A stretch of DNA of 64,000 nucleotides from Clostridia bacterium (GTDB lineage Bacteria > Bacillota > Clostridia > UMGS1810): the NCBI GenBank assembly GCA_017397885.1, contig JAFQHQ010000220.1:1-64000 (forward strand), read 5' to 3'. A program made the translations under genes and the position numbers. The stretch's first letter is position 1. Every line of letters begins with the position of its first letter. Shown here one piece after another: positions 7,652 through 15,148 of the stretch. The notes beneath the pieces are model-generated. The model ran no database searches. It was not told the origin of the DNA and worked only from the letters and a program-made list of their open reading frames with translations.

Positions 7652-9748
7652 TTATTCTTTTATGATGCCGTAATATCTTCCGTACCAATACGGAACAAGG
7701 AAAATTGTCGGCTCATGAGCCTTCATACCGTTTCCGTCATCCGCCAAAAACGGGTTGTGATCGTTGCCGTTCATAGGCTTTTCGTCATAAGGAAGCGGCT
7801 CGCAAAGCTGCCTTCCGCCGCCGAAACGTTCCTGACCCGAGCTCCACTTGAGTCCCTTGCGTCCGCTGTTTTTGACATTGTAATAAATAAGATCAAGAGG
7901 CAATTCACAAAGACTCTGAACCGCCTTGTCAACTTCACAGGAAATTCCTCCGGACATTGCGGCATAAACCATATTCCAGAAGGGATTACGCTCGATTTTT
8001 TCAATTCCCCAATGGTGCTTCATACCAAGAAGGAAATACTGGCGAAGTTGAGGATCCTCCTCATAGCGGAGAATGGTTGCGTAAGTCAGGAAGCCGAGGC
8101 TGTCGTCAATGTGATTTACATAACAGTCATCTACCTTGATCTGTATACAGTTGAGTGCATAGTGATGATCTTCGACAAGCTCACGGTAAAGCTTGTTGTA
8201 CTTTTCATCGCCGCTTGTGTGATAAACCGTCTTGAGTAAGGAAAGCAGCTCCATGGAGTTGATACCCTTTTCCCAGAACCAGATATCGTCGTGATTCAGC
8301 TCGTGCGGTCCCCAATGCGCCCACGTTGTGGGAAGTGAATCGTAATCGCAAAGCGTATAACCGTTTCTGATGATATGATCAACTATGCTGCAAAGAGCAT
8401 CGGAAACTTCTTTTTTCTCTTTTTCATCTGCACAAATGTCATAATAGAATGACAAACCGAAGAAATGACCGACAATCTCATCGCTGGAGGTTTCACCCTT
8501 CCATTCCAGTTCGCCCTTTTCATCCTTTACAAGATGCCATTCGGGATCACCGTTGCCAAAGCGATCCTCGCCGGGACGACGGTATGCTCTTGCGGGGAAG
8601 CCGGGAATCTCCGTAACGTAAATAAGCTTTATGAGAGCATCCTTTGCGCGTCTTGCACGAAGGAGTGCCTCCTCCTCTCCCGTTGCTCCGTAGTGAAGAG
8701 CTTCGGCAGCCAGATAGAATCCTGTCCAGAGTCCGTCATTGTCCGTAATCTCAGGATAACCCGAATCCATATTATCTTTTTCTGTAAGGATTCTCGGTGT
8801 AATATATCCCTCTCTCAGATGATATTTTTCTGCTGTCTCTTCAAAGTGTCTTGCCTTTTCGCGCAGAGTCATCTTCTTTGTTTCGATTTTGCTGATACCT
8901 TTCGGAGTACCTACATAGATAACACCGTCATCGGTTACATGGATAGCCGTAACCTCACCGTCGGGAAGCCAACGTTCGGCACCGAGGAAGCTCTCTTTCG
9001 TACCGCTCTGAATGATAAGTCCGCAATCTGTTCCGATATACCTTGTACCGTCCTTACCGATAACGATCTTTCTGATATCGCCCTCGGGAAGTGCTTCGAT
9101 CTTTTCATGTGTATACCAGTTGTTCTTTGCATCATACAGAACAACACCGTCCTCTGTCGCGATCCAGATGTGACCCCAGTCATCTGCCGCAAGATCCCTG
9201 ATCTCGCTTTCGGGCATACCGGAATTCTGTGAGTTGATGCCCGACCATCTCGGTCTTTTTCCGTGAAGTCCGTAGAGGAAATCGTAGTTTGCCAGATAAA
9301 CCTGACCGCTTGCAAATGCTGTCATTGCAAAAACGGGACCTTTACCCGATTCGCTGTATACTTCAAATACTCCGTTAACCAATTTATAGAACGTGTCTGC
9401 TGTCAGAAGCCATAAGGTACCGTCAGCATCGCTGTCAGCATCCATAACCGTGCTGTCGAGCTTCTGCTTGCCTGTGACCTTGCCTCCCTTGACCGTATAG
9501 ACGGTATCACCGGATCCGACATAAAGTATGCCGTTCATTTCAAAAAGCATTCTGACAGGGCAATCACTGTCAAGCTTTACGCTTTTGAACTCATCGCCCT
9601 TCTGATACAAAAGTCCGTTTTCACATCCGACATAGATTATGCCCTCTGCTTCGCTGATTGCAAGGATTTTTACATCCTTAAGACCCTGTTTTTCGCCGTA
9701 AAAAGTTCTTGTTCTCTGAGGAAATTCGCCTACATTAATTGAAATCAT
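7652..9748 (-). CDS. Two-domain protein: beta-propeller plus six-hairpin (alpha/alpha) domain
   Basis: A 698-residue protein without a signal peptide. Residues about 20-300 contain repeated blades of the two-component-regulator-propeller kind (for example LAADDWGHIWIATEDGVVL, IHVTDDGVIYVGTPKGIS). Residues about 305-698 are alpha-helical with aromatic-rich motifs (SGYPEITDNDGLWTGFYLAA, THWGPHELNHDDIWFW-like) as in six-hairpin glycosidase folds. Propellers of this type normally sit in membrane sensor kinases, but here there is no transmembrane helix or kinase domain. The gene precedes the FAD oxidoreductase and follows a small unknown gene by 4 bp. An intracellular carbohydrate-active role is inferred; no catalytic residues could be assigned. 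Confidence 0.6.
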   Translation of the reverse strand: MISINVGEFPQRTRTFYGEKQGLKDVKILAISEAEGIIYVGCENGLLYQKGDEFKSVKLDSDCPVRMLFEMNGILYVGSGDTVYTVKGGKVTGKQKLDSTVMDADSDADGTLWLLTADTFYKLVNGVFEVYSESGKGPVFAMTAFASGQVYLANYDFLYGLHGKRPRWSGINSQNSGMPESEIRDLAADDWGHIWIATEDGVVLYDAKNNWYTHEKIEALPEGDIRKIVIGKDGTRYIGTDCGLIIQSGTKESFLGAERWLPDGEVTAIHVTDDGVIYVGTPKGISKIETKKMTLREKARHFEETAEKYHLREGYITPRILTEKDNMDSGYPEITDNDGLWTGFYLAAEALHYGATGEEEALLRARRAKDALIKLIYVTEIPGFPARAYRRPGEDRFGNGDPEWHLVKDEKGELEWKGETSSDEIVGHFFGLSFYYDICADEKEKKEVSDALCSIVDHIIRNGYTLCDYDSLPTTWAHWGPHELNHDDIWFWEKGINSMELLSLLKTVYHTSGDEKYNKLYRELVEDHHYALNCIQIKVDDCYVNHIDDSLGFLTYATILRYEEDPQLRQYFLLGMKHHWGIEKIERNPFWNMVYAAMSGGISCEVDKAVQSLCELPLDLIYYNVKNSGRKGLKWSSGQERFGGGRQLCEPLPYDEKPMNGNDHNPFLADDGNGMKAHEPTIFLVPYWYGRYYGIIKE

Positions 9749-9752
9749 AAGC

Positions 9753-10052
9753 TTATACCGTCCTTAAATATTTATTATATTCGTCCAAGAGCCACTTTGA
9801 TGCGGATTCGATACCCTCATCTGATGACTCGAAGCTTCTTTTTACCACTTTTTCCTTGTCCGTAAGATCATAACATTTATTGTCGATAAAATAAAGTGCA
9901 TCAAGACACTTTTCTTCTTTGTTGTACGAAACACGGTAATTGAATACTTTTGCCAGAAGCTCGCCTACAGCATCCTCGGGTGTACACGACCCCAACATAG
10001 CATTACCCTGTGTGAAATACGACAATGTCGAAAGCTCTATTTTATTCTGCAT
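9753..10052 (-). CDS. Small uncharacterised protein
   Basis: A 99-residue soluble protein without a signal peptide or transmembrane segment and rich in Lys, Glu and Asp. I do not recognise a family. The ATG at 10052 is preceded by AGAGGG. It lies 17 bp after trkA and 4 bp before the propeller gene, so it is part of the same minus-strand run, and its compact spacing argues that it is a real gene. Confidence 0.6.
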   Translation of the reverse strand: MQNKIELSTLSYFTQGNAMLGSCTPEDAVGELLAKVFNYRVSYNKEEKCLDALYFIDNKCYDLTDKEKVVKRSFESSDEGIESASKWLLDEYNKYLRTV

Positions 10053-10069
10053 CAAAAAGCCCTCTTTCC

Positions 10070-10744
10070 TTAATCATCCATATAGCTTTCAAACTTTTTC
10101 ACATCAACATGTTTACCTATAACCGAAATTGTGTCTCCCTTGTGCAGAACCGTTGACGGTGAAATCTCCGTCGTTGCCGCACCACCGCTTGACAGCATAA
10201 TGATATTAAGACCGAAGCGCTTGCGTATATCCAGCTCAAGCACTGTTTTTCCGTCAACCTTTCCCGAAAGCTCAATCTCCATAATATCAATATTGTCGTG
10301 AAGCGAGATATATTCGACAATATTCGGAAACGCCAGTCTGTTTGCAAGTGAGAATGCCATATCTCTTTCTGCAAAAACAACCTCGGCACCTATTGTACGA
10401 AGAACGCATCCCTGTTCTTCGCTGACAGCCTTTGAAATAACTCTTTTCACACCGAGACGCAGAACGGTCAATGTTGTCAAAACGCTTATTTCAAAGCACT
10501 CTCCGATACATACGATAACCGTGTCACAATTCTGTATTCCGACCGATTCCAGATTGTTCTTGTCAAAACTCTGCATACAGTACGCATTACTTGTATACTC
10601 TGCGGCGGCATTGATTTTTTCCTGTGACGAATCTATTACAAGTATCTCTTTACCGTTTGCGGAAAGCGCCTGCATCAGTGCTGTTCCGAAGCGTCCGAGA
10701 CCGATTATACCGAAAACTTCGTCCTTTTGTTTTTTTGATCTCAT
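10070..10744 (-). CDS. Potassium uptake regulatory subunit, TrkA/KtrA family
   Basis: A 224-residue peripheral membrane protein that gates a K+ channel subunit through nucleotide binding. The RCK-N domain starts with GIIGLGRFGTALMQAL, and an acidic strand end (ILVIDSSQEK) is expected to bind NAD(H)/ADP/ATP. The C-terminal half (about 135-220) fits the RCK-C/TrkA-C fold (LDIRKRFGLNIIML, GDTISVIGKHVDV). The single RCK-N/RCK-C layout and length match KtrA/KtrC rather than the double-length proteobacterial TrkA. It lies 19 bp after the TrkH-type gene with AAAGGA before the ATG, so the two form one K+ uptake system. Confidence 0.9.
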   Translation of the reverse strand: MRSKKQKDEVFGIIGLGRFGTALMQALSANGKEILVIDSSQEKINAAAEYTSNAYCMQSFDKNNLESVGIQNCDTVIVCIGECFEISVLTTLTVLRLGVKRVISKAVSEEQGCVLRTIGAEVVFAERDMAFSLANRLAFPNIVEYISLHDNIDIMEIELSGKVDGKTVLELDIRKRFGLNIIMLSSGGAATTEISPSTVLHKGDTISVIGKHVDVKKFESYMDD

Positions 10745-10763
10745 ATGTCAGATTCCTTTCAGC

Positions 10764-12059
10764 TTATCCGATGGGTATTTTTTCTTCGGGACGTGTTATC
10801 CCGTCATTCCTGTGAGTTACCCAGAGAGTTGCAATCGACAGCGAACCGATTCTTCCTATAAACATTGTAATTACAAGAATAATCTTGCCTGCCGCTGAAA
10901 AAGACACGGTAATTCCCGTTGACAGTCCGACCGTCGCAAACGCGGAAACCACCTCAAACAAAACATCCTCAAGCGGCAGTTCCGGATGAATGTACATCAG
11001 CGCGCCTGTCACCGTTATAACAACCGCAAAGCCCATTGCAACAATAACAAACGCCTTGTAAATAATATCGCTTTGTATCTTTTTACCGAAAGCGTTGGTC
11101 TGAGAGTTTGTCGATGATGCTCTGAGTGCCGTAAAAAGAGCAAAAATTGTAGTTGTCTTGACACCGCCTGCAGTACCTCCGGGCGAACCGCCGATAAACA
11201 TCAGGCACATCATCACAAGAAGTCCTGCTCCCGAAAAAGCGGAATACGGCACAGCGGCAAAGCCTGCCGTTCGCGCGGTAATACTGCTGAAAGCCGCATC
11301 AAGCCACGAAATGTTTTCTTTTTCCGCCAGCTTAATCAGCACCGTTCCTCCCGCAAGCAGAACTGCCGTCATAAAGAGAACGATTTTTGTATGCAGGCGA
11401 AACTTTTTCCATGAATGAACCGTAATAATCTCCTGTATCACAAAGAAGCCGAGCGTTCCGAGGATTATCAGCACTCCCGTAACAGCGTAAAGAAGCGCAT
11501 CGGAGTTGAATTTTTCAAGGCTCTGTCCGTCTCCCCATATATCAAAGCCTGCATTGTTAAACGATGAAACTGCGTGAAAAATACTCAGCCTCAACGCCTT
11601 GCCGACAGAATAATACCGTCTGAACGCAAAGAAGCTCAATATCGCTCCCAACCCCTCAACGCAAGCCGTAATAAGAAAAATCTTTTTCAGAAGCGTCAGG
11701 ATACCTTTATTCGTAACCGTGTTGAACGCTTCTCTGACAAGCGCCCTGTCCTGTAAGCCGATTTTCCTGCCCGAAAAGGTAAAAAGACCAACCGCAATCG
11801 TGGCAATACCGAGACCGCCTGTCTGTATCAGCAAAAGAAGAACCGCCTCACCGAAGAGGGACAGCGTATCACCCGGATCAAACACGGAAAGACCTGTAAC
11901 GCAAACCGCACTTGTAGCGGTAAACAGCGCATCAACAGGCGACACCGTGACTTCGCCCTCCCACGAAACGGGAAGCGACAAAAGCAGCGTTCCGACTGCA
12001 ATAACCACAATAAATCCCAGAGCAATTATCCGTCCGGGGCCTAATTTTTTTCTCATCAT
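10764..12059 (-). CDS. Potassium transporter membrane subunit, TrkH/KtrB family
   Basis: A 431-residue integral membrane protein with the fourfold pore-loop pattern of the Trk/Ktr/HKT superfamily. The loops with filter glycines can be read as SAVCVTGL, SSFNNAGF, TARTAGF and SAFATVGLS, each preceded and followed by hydrophobic helices. It takes up K+ driven by the membrane potential or Na+, with the following RCK protein as regulator. Its length matches KtrB/KtrD. The start codon overlaps the stop of the lipase gene (ATGA), so the two are translationally coupled. Confidence 0.9.
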   Translation of the reverse strand: MMRKKLGPGRIIALGFIVVIAVGTLLLSLPVSWEGEVTVSPVDALFTATSAVCVTGLSVFDPGDTLSLFGEAVLLLLIQTGGLGIATIAVGLFTFSGRKIGLQDRALVREAFNTVTNKGILTLLKKIFLITACVEGLGAILSFFAFRRYYSVGKALRLSIFHAVSSFNNAGFDIWGDGQSLEKFNSDALLYAVTGVLIILGTLGFFVIQEIITVHSWKKFRLHTKIVLFMTAVLLAGGTVLIKLAEKENISWLDAAFSSITARTAGFAAVPYSAFSGAGLLVMMCLMFIGGSPGGTAGGVKTTTIFALFTALRASSTNSQTNAFGKKIQSDIIYKAFVIVAMGFAVVITVTGALMYIHPELPLEDVLFEVVSAFATVGLSTGITVSFSAAGKIILVITMFIGRIGSLSIATLWVTHRNDGITRPEEKIPIG

Positions 12060-12997
12060 TTATTTATCAGACCATCTGCCCATTCCAGAAGATCTTTCAT
12101 AACATCCTTGCCGTTTATTTCGTTAAGTATCTCGTGACGGGCACCTTCATAAAGTTTCATTGTTACATTCTTGTGACCTGTTGATTTAAGATCGTTGTAA
12201 ACCTGCTTTACACCCTTGCCGTATGCACCGACAGGATCCGCTTCACCTGCGATAATGTACATCGGCAGATTCTTCGGAACAGCCTTATACCATCTTGCAT
12301 CCGAAACGCTCTTCAAAAGCGTAAACATATCTCTGTAGCCTGCCGCCGTAAATAAAAATCCGCACAGAGGATCTTCGATATATGCTTTGACCTCTTCCTT
12401 GTCTCTTGTCAGCCAGTCAAACTTTGTTTCGGGCGATTCAATCTTATTATTGTATGCACCAAAGGCAATGTGATCTATAAACTCACTGCGATGGTGACTG
12501 CCCTTAAACTTTGAAATAACGTTTGTCAGAGCGATGCCTGCCGATGCTGCGGGATTGGTTCCGCTTGTACCGCAAAAAACAGCACCCGCAAGGTCTTTGC
12601 CGTACTTTTCGACATAACTTCTTGCAACAAACGAACCCATGCTGTGACCGAAAAAGATTATCGGACATCCGGGATATTTTTCGGCAGCTTTCAGCGTAAT
12701 CACTCTTGCATCGCTGATGAAGCCCTTCCAGCCGTCCTTTTCTCCGAAATAGCCGAGCTCCTCTTCGGATGCAACGGAACGACCGTGACCGATGTGATCA
12801 TTGATGAATACCGCATATCCGTGATATGCCATATAATACGCAAATGCCTGATATCTCTCACCGTGCTCTGCCATACCGTGAGCAACCTGGATAATCCCCT
12901 TGACCTGACTTTCATCCGCAGGACTCCAGGAGCGTGCAAAAACATCGCCTACTCCCGTTGCCGATAAATACTTGTATTCTTCACGGATAATTTCCAT
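12056..12997 (-). CDS. Alpha/beta hydrolase, monoacylglycerol lipase-like
   Basis: A 313-residue serine hydrolase. It has the oxyanion strand VAHGMAEHGERY, the HIGHGRS loop, the nucleophile elbow GHSMGS (S119), and a likely acid and base in AGEADPVG and GARHEIL. These are the motifs of the Hydrolase_4 group with lysophospholipases and monoglyceride lipases. It has no signal peptide. The ATG at 12997 has AAAGG 9 bp upstream; the in-frame TTG at 13006 touches that site and is rejected. It starts 15 bp after the SpoIID-like gene and overlaps trkH. Confidence 0.85.
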   Translation of the reverse strand: MEIIREEYKYLSATGVGDVFARSWSPADESQVKGIIQVAHGMAEHGERYQAFAYYMAYHGYAVFINDHIGHGRSVASEEELGYFGEKDGWKGFISDARVITLKAAEKYPGCPIIFFGHSMGSFVARSYVEKYGKDLAGAVFCGTSGTNPAASAGIALTNVISKFKGSHHRSEFIDHIAFGAYNNKIESPETKFDWLTRDKEEVKAYIEDPLCGFLFTAAGYRDMFTLLKSVSDARWYKAVPKNLPMYIIAGEADPVGAYGKGVKQVYNDLKSTGHKNVTMKLYEGARHEILNEINGKDVMKDLLEWADGLINK

Positions 12998-13012
12998 ATG
13001 CCTCAACCTTTC

Positions 13013-14080
13013 TTATTCTTCAGTTACCATTTCGGGATCAAAAACCTCGTCTGTGTACGCTTCCGAAGCATTTCCTGCCACATCTTCTCCGGGAACAAGA
13101 TCGTACGTGAGCGAAAAGCAATGCGAACGAAGCTTCGGCACACCCGACACTCCTGCCAGAATGTTTCTGAATGTATTACCCGAAAAAGTTCTGTTACCGA
13201 TTCTGATTTTGACAACATAACCGATATTTTCGCTGTATGCTCCGTCATGCTCGACAATCTCCAGCCATTGTGCGGGATTTCCTGACAGAACTATCTTCTT
13301 CTCTTCGGATTTGCCTGCGTTGTAGCTGTCGGCTATCGCAATAATATCCTCGGCATCCATGGTAACGGTCGATATACTGACCTTTTCAGGGCTGAAAACG
13401 CCGCCTGACAGTCCCTGAATCGCACCCTCCCAAGTCTCGGCAGAATCCGCCGTATATCCGCAAAAGCTTGCCGAATACATACACGACGCAGGTTTGTTGC
13501 TTCCGTTATATGCCAGATACTGACCGATAACCTCATCAACACAATCATAGATAAGTTTTGACGGTGTTCTTGACGTGTACGCAACGCCTGCCGAAGAAAT
13601 CTTATAATTAAAATGCTTCAGAAAAGTATATGTTGCAACGACCTGAGTCTTGAGCGCCTCCTTGACGGAAGCATCGCAATATCCGCCTATCTCAATAAGT
13701 GTGGAACGTGCCAGAAAGTCCCTCAGATCGTACGTAACGCCGCCTCGTGTGATGGTTGAGGGTCTGTTCTCGTCATATGCCATATGTGTCTGCGGATAAT
13801 AGTGCATCAGAATCTGAACATAATTCCACTTATATCTGCCGTCGGTATCGGCATACGCAACCGCACCGAGCTGGCTCATCCCGACACCGTGACCGTAGCC
13901 GTATACATTAAAAGTATATGTGCAGACAAGCTCGTCCCTTGAGTACTGCTTTCTGACAACAGCCCCCGTTGAGGAAACTTCGGACATATCCGTTGATTCC
14001 TCACCGTAAGAAATAAATGAAAAGCTTACAGAAAGCGCTGTCAGTATTGCAAGAAAAAAAGCAATTGAACGTTTTTTCAT
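13013..14080 (-). CDS. SpoIID/LytB-domain protein with permuted motif order
   Basis: A 355-residue exported protein with a signal peptide or anchor (residues 1-25). SpoIID proteins are lytic transglycosylases that act on denuded glycan strands in engulfment, and related LytB domains modify autolysins. The family hallmark YGHGVGMSQLG normally lies near the C-terminus but is here at 62-72. The segments that normally precede it come after it (EALKTQVVATYTF, a Cys-containing SFCGYTADSAETW, NTFRNILAG). The ATG at 14080 follows GAGG closely, and the GTG at 14086 is within the site. The gene has its own promoter at 14111-14139. The function is probably in cell wall or spore envelope remodelling. Confidence 0.75.
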   Translation of the reverse strand: MKKRSIAFFLAILTALSVSFSFISYGEESTDMSEVSSTGAVVRKQYSRDELVCTYTFNVYGYGHGVGMSQLGAVAYADTDGRYKWNYVQILMHYYPQTHMAYDENRPSTITRGGVTYDLRDFLARSTLIEIGGYCDASVKEALKTQVVATYTFLKHFNYKISSAGVAYTSRTPSKLIYDCVDEVIGQYLAYNGSNKPASCMYSASFCGYTADSAETWEGAIQGLSGGVFSPEKVSISTVTMDAEDIIAIADSYNAGKSEEKKIVLSGNPAQWLEIVEHDGAYSENIGYVVKIRIGNRTFSGNTFRNILAGVSGVPKLRSHCFSLTYDLVPGEDVAGNASEAYTDEVFDPEMVTEE

Positions 14081-14110
14081 ACGCACCTCAAAAAAATTAT
14101 ACTTAATAGA

Positions 14111-14139
14111 AGTATATTATAACACGGTTTATTCGTCAA
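14111..14139 (-). promoter_or_regulatory. Promoter of the SpoIID-like gene
   Basis: Minus-strand TTGACG, a 17-bp spacer and TATACT sit between the 5S terminator and the gene start. Confidence 0.65.
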
Positions 14140-14158
14140 GTACAAATGCATAAAAAAA

Positions 14159-14180
14159 CGGCCACCCGTCTGGGTGGCCG
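14159..14180 (-). terminator. Terminator of the 5S rRNA gene
   Basis: CGGCCACCC-AGAC-GGGTGGCCG followed by TTTTTTTA on the minus strand is a textbook intrinsic terminator, 12 bp beyond the 5S 3' end. Confidence 0.9.
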
Positions 14181-14192
14181 ATTCTTTTGAAG

Positions 14193-14309
14193 TGTCGGCG
14201 TAGACCTATCTTCCCGGGCAGCTTCCCGCCAAGTATTGTCGGCACGAATGAGCTTAACTACCGTGTTCGGGATGGGAACGGGTGGACCCTCATCGTCATA
14301 TACACCGAC
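14193..14309 (-). rRNA. rrf: 5S ribosomal RNA
   Basis: About 117 nt with the conserved 5S core CCCATCCCGAACACGG and GTTAAGCTC, and complementary ends that close helix I. It is complete. No 16S or 23S sequence lies beside it: it has its own promoter 36 bp upstream and its own terminator, so it is a free-standing 5S gene. Exact ends are approximate. Confidence 0.93.
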
Positions 14310-14344
14310 TAAGAAACGCAACAACGTTCCTTAGAACGTTAAAG

Positions 14345-14373
14345 ATTATATCACGCACATATATGTTTGTCAA
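14345..14373 (-). promoter_or_regulatory. Consensus promoter of the 5S gene
   Basis: A perfect TTGACA (plus-strand 14368-14373), a 17-bp spacer and a perfect TATAAT (14345-14350) on the minus strand. An AT-rich stretch with A- and T-tracts just upstream (14376-14410) could act as an UP element. Confidence 0.85.
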
Positions 14374-14420
14374 GTGTTTTTTTAAAATTTTTTAAAAAAT
14401 TTTTTAAACATATCTTTTTG

Positions 14421-14449
14421 TTGAAAAAGCCTTATAAAACATTTATAAT
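14421..14449 (+). promoter_or_regulatory. Promoter of the TetR-kinase-CapA unit
   Basis: TTGAAA (14421-14426), a 17-bp spacer and TATAAT (14444-14449) lie 21 bp before the GGGAGG ribosome binding site. Confidence 0.75.
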
Positions 14450-14482
14450 ATAGCAGATATATCTTTACGGGAGGATGCGCGT

Positions 14483-15148
14483 TTGTACTTTGATTCTTAT
14501 TGCAAGCCGACATTTTTACGTCTGCCCTCAGAAAAACAGAACAGAATTCTTTCTGCAGGACTTTCTGTTTTTTCTCTTAACGGCTACCACGACGCAAAAA
14601 TGACTGAAATCGCCAAAAAAGGAGGCGTCAGCGTAGGCTCACTTTACAAATATTTTGATAACAAGCATATGCTTTTTCTTGCACTTGTAGGAAAAACCGT
14701 CTCCCGTATGGAGGAGCTTCTTCGGGAGCTTCTTAATACCGATATGGATATACTTCTTAAAACAGAACGGATAATACGTTCTGTCCAGCAGTTCTCACGC
14801 GAGGATACAATGCTGATAAAGCTTTATCAGGCAATGACCGCGGAAAGCGATCCGACGCTTGCCGAATCCTTTGCAGTCGAGATGGAATCCGTTACTGCAC
14901 GTATATACCTTGCCGCAGTTTCCGAGGGTCAGCGATTGGGCGAAGTGAGAAAGGACATAGATCCCGGTATTGCGGCTTATCTGATGAGCACGCTTTTTAT
15001 GTCGCTTCAGTTCTCATATGCCTGCGACTATCACAAAAAGCTTTTCAGAATCTATCTCGGAGATTCCCTGCCCGATCATGATGACTTTGTTGTCGAACAG
15101 CTTCTTCGTTTTATAAAATCAGCTTTGAAACAGGAGGAAAAAAGATGA
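14483..15148 (+). CDS. TetR/AcrR family transcriptional regulator
   Basis: A 221-residue regulator. The N-terminal helix-turn-helix is clear (MTEIAKKGGVSVGSLYKYF and following residues, about 43-68), and the C-terminal helical part is the variable ligand-binding domain. The start is TTG: GGGAGG lies 7 bp upstream and the nearby ATG is out of frame. The last 4 bp overlap the start of the FGGY kinase (ATGA), so the two are coupled, and the regulator may control this operon and itself. The ligand is unknown. Confidence 0.85.
   Translation: MYFDSYCKPTFLRLPSEKQNRILSAGLSVFSLNGYHDAKMTEIAKKGGVSVGSLYKYFDNKHMLFLALVGKTVSRMEELLRELLNTDMDILLKTERIIRSVQQFSREDTMLIKLYQAMTAESDPTLAESFAVEMESVTARIYLAAVSEGQRLGEVRKDIDPGIAAYLMSTLFMSLQFSYACDYHKKLFRIYLGDSLPDHDDFVVEQLLRFIKSALKQEEKR

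Noticed and set aside
8465-9232. 255-codon open frame on the plus strand
   Set aside because: Antisense to the propeller gene, whose motifs are clear; the translation is low-complexity and Cys/Phe/Ile-rich as expected from a reverse frame.
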